Source of the DNA: Candidatus Gastranaerophilales bacterium | GTDB taxonomy: Bacteria; Cyanobacteriota; Vampirovibrionia; Gastranaerophilales; Gastranaerophilaceae | Direction: 5' to 3' | Length of the DNA: 64,000 bases | Assembly (NCBI GenBank): GCA_017461425.1 | Contig: JAFTXY010000005.1 | Coordinates: forward strand, 1 to 64,000 | Part shown: positions 42,864-51,925 of the stretch, piece by piece | Layout of the letters: every line of letters begins with the position of its first letter | How positions within the stretch are numbered: the first letter of the stretch is position 1 | The notes under the pieces: model-generated | The model's input: the letters and a program-made list of their open reading frames with translations, nothing else | What the model was told of the DNA's origin: nothing | Database searches by the model: none | Translations under genes and position numbers: made by a program

Positions 42864-44570
42864 ATGAAAATTAATGTGATAAAACTTTATAATTTAAAAC
42901 CACTTGGCAAAGTATATCAAAAAGAGCCAAACTATTGTGTTATAAATTTTTTAAATAAAACCCCAGAAAAAGATATAGTTTGTTTTAGCGGCAAAAAGAA
43001 AAATGAGAAATCAAAAAAACTTGAAATATTAACAAGAAATCCAATAAACGATAAAGATTTAGCATTTATTAAAAAACAAAATGAAGATTATCTTGATAAA
43101 TTAATAGAATTAACAAAATATGACGATATAGTAAAACATGCAATTGAAATTGTAAACCAAGGAGATGAGGCATATCAAAGAGCCTTGGAATTAACAAAAA
43201 ATGGTATGTCTTTAAGAGGAGCTAAAAGATTAACAACCATACCAAAAAGAAACTATCAAAAAGCCACATTTGCCATAAGAAAAAAAGAACCAATTCTGAT
43301 AGATCCAATTAGCGTTTTATCGGATGAACAATTTGCAAAATTATACAAATACACAAAACAAGGCATAAGTATTTCTGTAGCCTATGAATTATCTAGATGT
43401 GATGAAAAACAACGCCAAAGAATACTTGATTTATTAAAAAAAGGAGCAAATGACGAAACGGCAATCTCATTAGGCAGATGCAGTGATGAAAAATATAATG
43501 AATTTAAAGAATTACTCAAACAAGGAATAAGCATATGCGATGCGCATACTTTTGCATTTATTCCACCAAGAAAAGAAAAATTTGAATCATTAAAAAAAGA
43601 AAACTTCTCGCCATTTATAGCAGCAACAATGGCAGGCTTTCAATTATTAGACACTCTAAATTCAAACCAGAAAAAACATCTAGCACGTTTTATTGAAACC
43701 CTAAAAGCAAACCTAAAAGATACAAAATCACTATCATATGCATTATCTTCAAAATTATCAATTTTGGATATTTCAAAACTAGATATTGAATCAATTGCAG
43801 ACTATGCAGCAAATATAGATTACAAAAAATTATATAAAACCGTTCCTAGCATGAAATCGTATGATGCACGACAGTTTATTGATTTTATATATTTTCATTA
43901 TCTTAAACAGACAAAAGAATTTAATAAAGAAACTCTAACATTCAGAGATGACATGACAGAATATTTAGAAAATAATTATATATCTGCAGAAAAATTAGAC
44001 GATATTTTAATGGCATATCCACTTACCCCAAGAGAAGTTGGAGAAATTCCACAAGATTGGCTTGATAAAGCAGAAGATAAAACAAAAGCAAAAAAAGAAA
44101 TTTATAAAGCAATACAAAGATTTCAAAATGATAAAAATGAAGAAATCTTCGCTAAAAACTTAACTAACACTTTAAATAAGAAAACAAAAATCAGATGGGT
44201 TGGAAGAGGCTCTTATGGAGATGTATATAAAATAGAAATTGAAAACGCTAAAGAAACTTGCATTAAAATATTTAAAGGTTCAGAAGATACTTTTTGCGCA
44301 GAAATACATGGCAGAAATATAGAACCACAAACGGGCTTATTCTTAAATAAACATAGTAATAAATTTGTTAAAACATATTTTGGTAAAATTTGCGACGAAA
44401 AAAGACGAGATGGTTTTATGGTGACGCAATTTTTATCAGACACAATAACTCCAGAAGAAAATGAATTAATATCAAACCAAGACAACAAAATAAAATACTG
44501 CGATCCAAGAAATTGTAATGCCATCCATGGAAAAATTATTGATATTGGGGGAGTTATATTTGATGAATAG
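42864..44570 (+). CDS. large helical protein ending in a compact protein-kinase-like domain
   Basis: 568 residues. The N-terminus carries a motif like the others ('MKINVIKLYNLKPLG', then 'CFSGKKKNEK' at ~47). Residues ~60-430 form helical repeats ('LTKNGMSLRGA', 'YTKQGISISVAYELSRC', 'LLKQGISICDAHTF'). The last ~127 residues look like a minimal kinase: 'VGRGSYGDVY' (Gly loop, ~446), Lys in 'CIKIF' (468), Glu in 'CAEIHG' (~480), D-x4-N in 'CDPRNCN' (547/552) and 'DIGG' (560). There is no activation segment or full C-lobe, as in bacterial effector kinases of the OspG/NleH type. The 3' end overlaps the MFS gene by 17 bp. Confidence 0.7.
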   Translation: MKINVIKLYNLKPLGKVYQKEPNYCVINFLNKTPEKDIVCFSGKKKNEKSKKLEILTRNPINDKDLAFIKKQNEDYLDKLIELTKYDDIVKHAIEIVNQGDEAYQRALELTKNGMSLRGAKRLTTIPKRNYQKATFAIRKKEPILIDPISVLSDEQFAKLYKYTKQGISISVAYELSRCDEKQRQRILDLLKKGANDETAISLGRCSDEKYNEFKELLKQGISICDAHTFAFIPPRKEKFESLKKENFSPFIAATMAGFQLLDTLNSNQKKHLARFIETLKANLKDTKSLSYALSSKLSILDISKLDIESIADYAANIDYKKLYKTVPSMKSYDARQFIDFIYFHYLKQTKEFNKETLTFRDDMTEYLENNYISAEKLDDILMAYPLTPREVGEIPQDWLDKAEDKTKAKKEIYKAIQRFQNDKNEEIFAKNLTNTLNKKTKIRWVGRGSYGDVYKIEIENAKETCIKIFKGSEDTFCAEIHGRNIEPQTGLFLNKHSNKFVKTYFGKICDEKRRDGFMVTQFLSDTITPEENELISNQDNKIKYCDPRNCNAIHGKIIDIGGVIFDE

Positions 44571-45879
44571 TTTTTTCAATTTCTTCCAAACTTCTATTTT
44601 TTGTTTCAGGAACAATAAAATATACAAAAATAAAAGCAAAAACAATTATTAATGCAAAAATACCAAATGTTATTGCACCACCGACTTTTTCTAGGGCAAT
44701 TGGAAATATTCCTGTAACTATAAAATTAAAAATAAAATTTGCAACAATAGCAGAACTCATTGCAAAGCCACGGTATTTTAAAGGAAAAATTTCTGAAATT
44801 AACAAAAGTGCAATTGGACCCAATGAAATTGAAAAAGAAACAATATAAAGAGCAGTTGATAAAATTGGTATAATCCCAAATAAAGAAAATATTGAAAAAT
44901 AAGAAACACTTAAGCCTATCATACCAATCAACATGCCAGTTAAACCGATATATAATAAAGGTTTTCTACCTAGTCTATCTATAAAATAGATAGCAACAAA
45001 AGTCATTAAAAAATTAATAAGTCCAATAAAAATAGTTACATATAATGCATCATTATTAAATTCAAAACCAACTTGTTTAAATATTGACGGTGCGTAATAT
45101 ATGATTGCATTAATTCCAGTTGCAATTTGACAAAACATAATGCCAATACCTATTATAAATGGTTTTATAATAGCTTTTGAAAGCTTAAAAGTATTATTTT
45201 GAACTTTTAAAGTATCTTTAATTTCGTCAATTTGACAATTTGTATCCATGTTTGGATTTAGTTTAGCTAAAATATTTTTTGCTTTATCTATATCTCCTTT
45301 TAAAACAAGCCATCTTGGAGAATCAGAAAGATAAAATATGCTAATTAGCAATAAAAATGATGGAATAGCGCCAAATAAAAACATTAATCGCCAATTATAT
45401 TGAAAATCGGCACAGAAAAAATTAATTAAATACGAAAATAATATCCCAAATGTAATAGCTAATTGATACAACGATACCATTTGACCACGTTTTTCTTTAA
45501 ATGAGATTTCACTTAAATATAATGGTCCCGCAAAACTAACAATTCCGACCGCAAACCCTAAAAAAGTTCTTGAAATAATTAATTGATAAATATTTTGAGA
45601 AAAGCAACAAAACAAAGAGCCCGAAAGAAATATAATTGCAACCAATATGAGCATCTTTTTGCGTCCAATTTTATCTATAAAAAATCCATTTATAAATGCG
45701 CCAATTACGGCACCAAACGAAATAGCGCTCACGCTCATGCCAAGCGTCATAGAATTTACCTGAAAAGATTGCTTAATAAATAACAATGCACCAGATATAA
45801 CGCCAGTATCAAAACCAACTAAAAAACCACCAAAAGCAGCTATGATAGACGAAACATACAAATAAAAATACTTTTTCAT
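44554..45879 (-). CDS. MFS sugar porter
   Basis: The 441-residue protein has 12 hydrophobic helices and sugar-porter marks: 'GFDTGVISGALLF' (helix 1), 'DKIGRKKMLI' (loop 2-3), 'PLYLSEISFKEKRGQM' (PESPR-like region), 'DSPRWLVLKGD' and 'VPETKNRSLEEIE' at the end. It probably takes up a hexose or related sugar by proton symport. It overlaps the convergent kinase-like gene at its 3' end. Confidence 0.93.
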   Translation of the reverse strand: MKKYFYLYVSSIIAAFGGFLVGFDTGVISGALLFIKQSFQVNSMTLGMSVSAISFGAVIGAFINGFFIDKIGRKKMLILVAIIFLSGSLFCCFSQNIYQLIISRTFLGFAVGIVSFAGPLYLSEISFKEKRGQMVSLYQLAITFGILFSYLINFFCADFQYNWRLMFLFGAIPSFLLLISIFYLSDSPRWLVLKGDIDKAKNILAKLNPNMDTNCQIDEIKDTLKVQNNTFKLSKAIIKPFIIGIGIMFCQIATGINAIIYYAPSIFKQVGFEFNNDALYVTIFIGLINFLMTFVAIYFIDRLGRKPLLYIGLTGMLIGMIGLSVSYFSIFSLFGIIPILSTALYIVSFSISLGPIALLLISEIFPLKYRGFAMSSAIVANFIFNFIVTGIFPIALEKVGGAITFGIFALIIVFAFIFVYFIVPETKNRSLEEIEKTIHQI

Positions 45880-45973
45880 AAAAAAATTATATCAAACTTT
45901 TAACATGTTTTGCATTTTTGTACTTTTGTTATTTTTGTGAGAAAATAGTATAAAGACAAAAAGGGAGCGAGTT

Positions 45974-46186
45974 ATGTCATACATCAAAATAAACCAAGAT
46001 AAATGCAAATCTTGTTATTTATGTATGGATGTATGCCCTAAAAAATTAATCAAAAAAAGCGAAAAAATCGGTAAAACAGGACAAAATGTTGCTGAATTTA
46101 TAGACACAAATAATGAATGTCTTGGATGTTCTCAATGCGCTCTTGTTTGTCCAGATATTGCCATAACAGAAGTAGTGAAAGAATGA
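45974..46186 (+). CDS. vorD: 2-oxoacid:ferredoxin oxidoreductase, ferredoxin-like delta subunit
   Basis: A 70-residue 2[4Fe-4S] protein with 'CKSCYLCMDVCP' and 'CLGCSQCALVCP'. It passes electrons between the TPP/FeS core and free ferredoxin. It is the first gene of vorDBAC-fabH-fabF. AGGGAGCGAG precedes the ATG. Its TGA stop overlaps the start of the next gene (ATGA). Confidence 0.93.
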   Translation: MSYIKINQDKCKSCYLCMDVCPKKLIKKSEKIGKTGQNVAEFIDTNNECLGCSQCALVCPDIAITEVVKE

Positions 46187-47253
46187 GCGAAAAACAACTA
46201 TTAAAAGGAAATATAGCAATAGCAAAAGCTGCACTTAACTGTGGATGTAGCTGTTATTTTGGTTATCCCATCACTCCGCAAACTGAAATTGGTGAATTTT
46301 TAAGTCTTGAAATGCAAGAAAGAAATCTTGCTTATGTTTGCGCCGAATCAGAAATTGGTGCAATAAATATGGCATTAGGTGCTGCTTCAACTGGCGCAAA
46401 AGTTATGACATCCAGCTCTTCATGTGCTGTAAGTTTAATGCAAGAAGCTTTGTCATATGCTTGCAGTGATGAATTACCAATTGTTCTTGTTAATGTTATG
46501 AGAGCAGGCCCAGGCCAAGGTTATATTTTCCCATCTCAAGGAGATTACAATCAATCAACTATTGGTGGCGGTAATGGAGATTATAAAATAATTGTTCTTT
46601 CACCAAGCAATGTTCAAGAATGTATAGAATTAACATACAAAGCATTTTATCTTGCGCAAAAATACAGAAATCCTGTTATTTTATTAGCTGATGGTTTATT
46701 AGGTCAAATGGCAGAGCCTGCCAAATTATTCGATAATCCATATCCAAATATAGATAATACATCTTGGATACTTAATGGTTCAAATGGCAGAAAATCCAGA
46801 AGCATTCATTCGTTAGAGCCAAGTCAATTAAAATTAAATCAACACATTTTTAACCTACATAAAAAATATCAAGCAATCGAACAAAATGAAGTAGATTATG
46901 AAGAGTACCTATGTGATGATGCAGATATAATTATAACTTCTTTTGGCTCATTAGCAAGACACTCCAAAGCGGTATGCAATCATTACAGAGAAAAAGGGAT
47001 TAAAATGGGACTATTTAGACCTAAAACTCTTTATCCATTCCCATACAAAAGATTAAATGAATTATCTAAAAAAACAAAATTATTTATAGATATCGAAATG
47101 AATCTAGGACAAATGCTTAGGGATGTCAGACTTTCAATATTATCTAATGCGCAAGTTTCATTTATCGGAAAACCTGTTGGCGATTGGCTAAAAAAAGAAG
47201 AATTAATAAATGCAATCGACAATATAGCAAAGGAGCAATATGCAAGTATTTAG
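46183..47253 (+). CDS. vorB: 2-oxoacid:ferredoxin oxidoreductase alpha subunit (VorB-like)
   Basis: About 356 residues from the ATG at 46183, which overlaps the delta-subunit stop by 4 nt; the frame extends further upstream but that part is the delta gene read out of frame. Motifs: 'GYPITPQTEIGEFLS', 'AESEIGAINMALGAA', 'VMRAGPGQGYIFPSQGDYNQ'. It matches the ketoisovalerate ferredoxin oxidoreductase alpha type. With VorA, VorC and VorD it would oxidise branched 2-oxoacids to acyl-CoA with reduction of ferredoxin. Substrate choice is inferred from family resemblance. Confidence 0.92.
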   Translation: MSEKQLLKGNIAIAKAALNCGCSCYFGYPITPQTEIGEFLSLEMQERNLAYVCAESEIGAINMALGAASTGAKVMTSSSSCAVSLMQEALSYACSDELPIVLVNVMRAGPGQGYIFPSQGDYNQSTIGGGNGDYKIIVLSPSNVQECIELTYKAFYLAQKYRNPVILLADGLLGQMAEPAKLFDNPYPNIDNTSWILNGSNGRKSRSIHSLEPSQLKLNQHIFNLHKKYQAIEQNEVDYEEYLCDDADIIITSFGSLARHSKAVCNHYREKGIKMGLFRPKTLYPFPYKRLNELSKKTKLFIDIEMNLGQMLRDVRLSILSNAQVSFIGKPVGDWLKKEELINAIDNIAKEQYASI

Positions 47254-47995
47254 CACTCCAAAAACAATAAAAGAAAATTCATCTTTCACATTCTGTCCAG
47301 GATGTGACCATGGAGTTGCATTAAAACTTGTAGCAATGGTTTTAGATGAGCTAAATTTACAAGAACAAACTATCGCAGTAGCTTCATCAGGATGTTCTGT
47401 ATTATTGTATGACTTTTTAGATGTCGATTGCATTGAATCACCACATGGAAGAGCTTGCGCTGTTGCAACAGGCATTAAAAGAGCACATAAGGCACAAGGC
47501 AACAATAAGTTTGTTTTTACATATCAAGGTGATGGCGATTTTGCATCCATTGGTATTTCAGAATCATTACATAGCGCCTTAAGAGGAGAAAATATAACTG
47601 CTATTTGTATTAATAATACAAATTACGGAATGACTGGCGGACAAATGGGTCCAACAAGTACACTTGGACAAATAACATCAACCAGCCCATTAGGTAGAAA
47701 TAAAGAATACCATGGTTTTCCAATTAAAACAGCAGAACATATAGCTCTTTGCGATGGAGCAAGCTTCAGCGCAAGAGTTGCTTTATATGATGTTAAAAAT
47801 ATCATAAATGCAAAAAATACAATCAAAAAGGCTTTCGAATATCAAAAAGAGGGTCTTGGGTTTAGTTTTGTAGAAATTCTTTCTTCTTGCCCTACGAATT
47901 GGAAATTATCACCTCAAGATTCGCACAAAAAAATAGAAGAAGAATTAAGCAAAACTTATAAACTTGGAATATTTAAGGATATAAAAAATGAATAA
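47240..47995 (+). CDS. vorA: 2-oxoacid:ferredoxin oxidoreductase beta (TPP-binding) subunit
   Basis: The 251-residue subunit has 'CPGCDHGVALK' near residue 15 and the TPP/Mg site 'YQGDGDFASIGISESLHSA' ending 'INNTNYGMTGGQMGPTS'. It lacks an extra FeS domain, as in short VorA/KorB forms. SD AAAGGAG lies inside the vorB 3' end, with a 14-bp overlap. Confidence 0.93.
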   Translation: MQVFSTPKTIKENSSFTFCPGCDHGVALKLVAMVLDELNLQEQTIAVASSGCSVLLYDFLDVDCIESPHGRACAVATGIKRAHKAQGNNKFVFTYQGDGDFASIGISESLHSALRGENITAICINNTNYGMTGGQMGPTSTLGQITSTSPLGRNKEYHGFPIKTAEHIALCDGASFSARVALYDVKNIINAKNTIKKAFEYQKEGLGFSFVEILSSCPTNWKLSPQDSHKKIEEELSKTYKLGIFKDIKNE

Positions 47996-48518
47996 AAGTT
48001 TCATAATCTCAGGTTCTGGTGGACAAGGAGTTATTTCAATAGGACAAATTTTGGCTAATATTTTTATGTTAAGCAATAAATTTGTATCATTTTGTCCTTG
48101 TTATGGTGCCGAAATGAGAGGTGGAGCAGTCAATTGTGAAATCAACACGTCTGATAGCGAATTGCTTTGTTTGCAAAATGAAAAGGTAGATTTTGTTATA
48201 GCTCTAAATCAAGCGTCTTTTGATAAATTTTTATCAAAAGTAAAAGAAAATGGCACAATTATAGTTAATTCATCTCTTGCGAAAATAAACAAAACAAGAA
48301 ATGATATAAAATATATTTTCGCCCCTATAACCCAAGAAGCAATAAAACTTGGCAATATTAAAATGACGAATTCAATCGCACTAGGAATTTTATCAAAATT
48401 AATTGGGGAATTATCAATAGACAATATTAAAAAAGCATACGAAAGAATTCTTAAAAATAAAACAGAGTTAATCCAAAAAAACATAGAAGCATATCTTTTT
48501 GGTTTTAATTCAATTTAA
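47988..48518 (+). CDS. vorC: 2-oxoacid:ferredoxin oxidoreductase gamma subunit
   Basis: The 176-residue subunit has 'ISGSGGQGVISIGQILANIF' and 'CPCYGAEMRGGAVNCEINTS', the hallmark of the OFOR gamma subunit. It overlaps vorA by 8 bp; fabH follows after 12 bp. Confidence 0.93.
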   Translation: MNKSFIISGSGGQGVISIGQILANIFMLSNKFVSFCPCYGAEMRGGAVNCEINTSDSELLCLQNEKVDFVIALNQASFDKFLSKVKENGTIIVNSSLAKINKTRNDIKYIFAPITQEAIKLGNIKMTNSIALGILSKLIGELSIDNIKKAYERILKNKTELIQKNIEAYLFGFNSI

Positions 48519-48530
48519 AAGAGAGGTTTT

Positions 48531-49529
48531 ATGAATATAAACACTAAAATCATAGGATTAGATTACGAAGTTGCACAAAATATAATAACAAATGATGATT
48601 TATCAAATATACTTGATACTTCAGATGAATGGATTTCCACAAGAACTGGCATCAAAAAAAGAAGAGTAATTTCAGGAGAAGAAACCTCAACAACTCTTGG
48701 AATTAAAGCAGCGCAAAAAGTTATTAAAAGATATAACTTTGATGTTGAAAAAATAGATTTAATTATTGCCGCTTGTTCTGCACCAGAAGATATTTACCCG
48801 TCTGTTTCTTGTTTAATACAAAGTGCAATCAATGCGAAAAACGCAGTTTGTTTTGATTTAAGAGCAGCTTGCGCAGGCTTCATATATAGCTTAAACACAG
48901 CAAAAGCATTTATCAAATCAGGTGTATACAAAAATATTCTTATTGTTGCAACCGATACAACAACTAAATTCACAGATTGGGAAGATAGATCAACTTGTGT
49001 TTTATTTGGGGACGGAGCAGGTGCAATGCTTGTTAGTGCAACAGAAGAAAAAGAAGATGATATTATCGGAATAAATGCGCTAGCAGATGGAAGCTGTGGC
49101 GATTATATAACATTAAAAACACATGGTAAAAATTGCCCATTAGTTAATAATAGTAAAGATAATTCAAATACTTTCATTCAAATGAAAGGTAAAGATGTTT
49201 ATAAATTTGTTATGACAAAAATTCCGCCAAAAATTGCAGAATTAATGGAAAATGCAAATTATACTAGTAATGATATTGATTATTTTGTTCCGCATCAATC
49301 TAATCAAAGAATGATTGAAGCGTTAGCTCAAAGACTTGAGTTGGATGATTCAAAAGTAGTTTCTAATATAGAACATTATGGAAATATGTCTGCTGCATCA
49401 ATTCTTGTTGCAATAAGAGAAGAAATTAACAATGGCAAAATAAAATTACCTGCAAAAGTTTTAATAAGTGCATTTGGCGCAGGTATGACAGGTGCTAATG
49501 CAATTATAAGTCTGGATAAAAACGTATAG
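48531..49529 (+). CDS. fabH: beta-ketoacyl-ACP synthase III
   Basis: FabH starts fatty acid synthesis by condensing an acyl-CoA with malonyl-ACP. The 332 residues contain 'WISTRTGIKKRR', the Cys nucleophile in 'LRAACAGFIYS' (~116), His in 'FVPHQSNQRMI' (~255) and Asn in 'EHYGNMSAAS' (~285). SD GAGAGG. Placed 12 bp after vorC, it may be primed by the acyl-CoA made by VOR, which would give branched-chain starters. Confidence 0.96.
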   Translation: MNINTKIIGLDYEVAQNIITNDDLSNILDTSDEWISTRTGIKKRRVISGEETSTTLGIKAAQKVIKRYNFDVEKIDLIIAACSAPEDIYPSVSCLIQSAINAKNAVCFDLRAACAGFIYSLNTAKAFIKSGVYKNILIVATDTTTKFTDWEDRSTCVLFGDGAGAMLVSATEEKEDDIIGINALADGSCGDYITLKTHGKNCPLVNNSKDNSNTFIQMKGKDVYKFVMTKIPPKIAELMENANYTSNDIDYFVPHQSNQRMIEALAQRLELDDSKVVSNIEHYGNMSAASILVAIREEINNGKIKLPAKVLISAFGAGMTGANAIISLDKNV

Positions 49530-49540
49530 GAGATATAAGT

Positions 49541-50779
49541 ATGAAAAGAAGAGTAGTAGTAACCGGCATGGGCTGCGTTACCCCATTTGGAGTCGGTGTA
49601 GACACTTTATGGAATAACCTTAAAGAAGGTAAAAGCGGAATTGGGAAATTAAATTTAGATTTAGAAAAACATTTGGTACATATAGGCGGACATGTTCCGG
49701 AATTTGATTCAACTCCTTTTGTTGATGCAAAAGATGCTCGTCGTATGGATAAATTTATTTTATGTTCAGTTGTTGCTGCTGATTTAGCAATGCAAGATGC
49801 AAATTTTGATTTAGAAAAAGAAGATATGACAAGATTTGGTGTTATTGCAGGTTCTGCGGCAGGTGGACTTGATACAATTCAAAAAAATCATGAAGTAATG
49901 CAAGCAAGAGGCTACCATAAATGTTCTCCATTTATGGTTCCAATGATGATTACAAATATGGCAGCAGGCAAAATTTCTATCAAGTATGGTATTCGTGGAA
50001 TGTCCAAAACAATTGTAACCGCATGTGCAACAGGTGCTCATTCAATTGGTGATGCAACAAGAGCTATCCAATATGGTGATGCAGATGTAATGATTGCAGG
50101 TGGTGCTGAAGCTGGCATTTGTGATTTAGGTATCGGAGCATTCACATCTGCAAAAACATTATCTCGCTCAAACGATGAACCAACAAAAGCTTCAAGACCA
50201 TACGACATAAAAAGAGATGGTTTTATTATGTCAGAAGGTGCTGGCATTTTAGTTCTAGAAGAAAGAGAACACGCTATTAAACGTGGTGCTAAAATTTATG
50301 CAGAAGTTGTTGGTTATGGACAATCTTCGGATGCATATGATATGGTTGCTCCAGATCCAGAAGGAAAAGGTGCAATGCTTGCAATGCAATTAGCAATGAA
50401 AGAGGCGAATTTAGAAGCAAAAGATATTGATTACATTAATGCACACGGAACTTCTACACATGTTGGCGATATTGCAGAATCAAACGCAATTGCAAAATTA
50501 TTTGGAGATAAAGAACAAAATCCAAATCTATCTGTATCATCAACAAAATCAATGACGGGTCATATGCTTGGTGGTGCCGGTGCAGTTGAAGCAATTATAT
50601 CAATCAAAGCCATGCTAGAAGGAATTGTTCCTCCAACAATAAATCTTGATGAACAAGACCCAGAAGTTGCAAATCTAGACTATACACCGCACAAAGCAAA
50701 ACAAAAAGAAATTAAAGCTGCATTATCAAATTCATTTGGATTTGGCGGGCATAATGCTGTTTTAGTTTTCAAAAAATAA
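49541..50779 (+). CDS. fabF: beta-ketoacyl-ACP synthase II
   Basis: FabF elongates acyl-ACP. The 412-residue protein has 'VVTGMGCVTPFG' at the N-terminus, Cys in 'VTACATGAHSIGDA' (~164), His in 'NAHGTSTHVGD' (~304) and His in 'STKSMTGHMLGGAG' (~341). Last gene of the operon; a bidirectional terminator follows. Third-position choices suggest good expression. Confidence 0.97.
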   Translation: MKRRVVVTGMGCVTPFGVGVDTLWNNLKEGKSGIGKLNLDLEKHLVHIGGHVPEFDSTPFVDAKDARRMDKFILCSVVAADLAMQDANFDLEKEDMTRFGVIAGSAAGGLDTIQKNHEVMQARGYHKCSPFMVPMMITNMAAGKISIKYGIRGMSKTIVTACATGAHSIGDATRAIQYGDADVMIAGGAEAGICDLGIGAFTSAKTLSRSNDEPTKASRPYDIKRDGFIMSEGAGILVLEEREHAIKRGAKIYAEVVGYGQSSDAYDMVAPDPEGKGAMLAMQLAMKEANLEAKDIDYINAHGTSTHVGDIAESNAIAKLFGDKEQNPNLSVSSTKSMTGHMLGGAGAVEAIISIKAMLEGIVPPTINLDEQDPEVANLDYTPHKAKQKEIKAALSNSFGFGGHNAVLVFKK

Positions 50780-50794
50780 AACCATAAACAAAAT

Positions 50795-50823
50795 AAAATA
50801 GCTCCCAAAAAGGGAGCTATTTT
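50795..50823. terminator. bidirectional terminator between fabF and yggT
   Basis: AAAATAGCTCCC (50795-50806) and GGGAGCTATTTT (50812-50823) form a 12-bp stem with a 5-nt A loop. Confidence 0.92.
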
Positions 50824-50837
50824 TTATAAATTTAAAA

Positions 50838-51101
50838 TTATAAACCAAAATATACAAGCATTTTAACAAGCAAGTACGATAATAATTGAAGCATAAAAAA
50901 TGCAACAATTGGCGACAAGTCAATCATCCCAATCGGAGGAATAAATTTTCTAAATGGCGCAAAAAAGAATTCACTAAAAGCTCTTAGTGTCTTAAATGGC
51001 TCATTATTCCAGTTTAAATTAGGAACCCAAGTCAAAACAATTGCGATAAACAATATTAAAAATATCAAATCAAAAGTTCTTGCAACAGCAACCGATAACA
51101 T
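50838..51101 (-). CDS. yggT: YggT-family membrane protein
   Basis: An 87-residue protein with two hydrophobic helices around 'FFAPFRKFIPPIGMIDLSPI', the YggT signature. In cyanobacteria and plastids the family (YlmG) is linked to cell or nucleoid division; function here is not established. Last gene of the minus-strand cluster. Confidence 0.9.
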   Translation of the reverse strand: MLSVAVARTFDLIFLILFIAIVLTWVPNLNWNNEPFKTLRAFSEFFFAPFRKFIPPIGMIDLSPIVAFFMLQLLSYLLVKMLVYFGL

Positions 51102-51115
51102 AACTTCTCCTTATT

Positions 51116-51907
51116 TTACCATCTTGCTACATTATCGCAATCGCAAGTTTTTTCTTCATCAATATTTTCAACAATTGCAAATAACAATTTTTGCAATTTA
51201 GCGATATTTTCTTCAAAAACTTTCATAACGGCTTCATGTGATACTGGTTCGCAATCCGCAACCAATCCAGCATCATAATCGGTTATCAAAGAAATATTTA
51301 AAGGACACATATTCATTTCTTTTACAAGATGTGCTTCTGGATATTGTGTCATATTAATAACTTCCCAACCTTGACGTGTTAAAAAAGCGCTTTCAGCTTT
51401 TGTATTAAATCTTGGACCTTGAATTACAACAACAGTTCCTTTTTTATGATGAGAAAAGCCTAATTTCTCTGCGCAGTCAATGGCAACTTTTCTTAATTGT
51501 GGACAATAAGGCTCAGCAGCAGAGATATGTTGAATATCTTCTTTGTCAAAAAATGTATCAAGTCTACCATGTGTTTTATCAACATATTGATCGCAAAATA
51601 CAATATCACCAGGTTTAACATGTTCTTGTAAAGAACCTGCAGCACAAGGAGAAATTACTCTTTTACAACCGATTTCTTTCATAGCCCAAACATTTGCACG
51701 ATAATTAACTTTATGAGGCGCAATCGAATGATTTCTACCATGACGAGGCATAAAAGCAACTTTTTTACCAGCAATAGAGCCTATCATAAGTGCATCTGAA
51801 GTTTTACCATATGGAGTATCAATATAAACTTCTTGAATATCATCTAAAAATTTATAAAATCCAGAACCGCCAAAAATACCTATTGTTGCTAAATTTTTGT
51901 TTTCCAT
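51116..51907 (-). CDS. mtnP: S-methyl-5'-thioadenosine phosphorylase
   Basis: The 263-residue enzyme has 'IGIFGGSGFYKFLDD', 'FMPRHGRNHSIAPHKVNYRA', 'CAAGSLQEHVKPGDIVFCDQ', 'GPRFNTKAES' and 'VINMTQYPEAHLVKE'. It phosphorolyses methylthioadenosine (or a related nucleoside), recycling adenine from SAM-derived by-products, a link to metK. The C-terminus ends in a Cys-containing tail. Confidence 0.95.
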   Translation of the reverse strand: MENKNLATIGIFGGSGFYKFLDDIQEVYIDTPYGKTSDALMIGSIAGKKVAFMPRHGRNHSIAPHKVNYRANVWAMKEIGCKRVISPCAAGSLQEHVKPGDIVFCDQYVDKTHGRLDTFFDKEDIQHISAAEPYCPQLRKVAIDCAEKLGFSHHKKGTVVVIQGPRFNTKAESAFLTRQGWEVINMTQYPEAHLVKEMNMCPLNISLITDYDAGLVADCEPVSHEAVMKVFEENIAKLQKLLFAIVENIDEEKTCDCDNVARW

Positions 51908-51925
51908 TTTATTACCCTATTTAAA

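Noticed and set aside
46117-46182. Upstream in-frame start for vorB at 46117
   Set aside because: It would place the start deep inside vorD; ATG 46183 in an ATGA overlap begins the conserved sequence.
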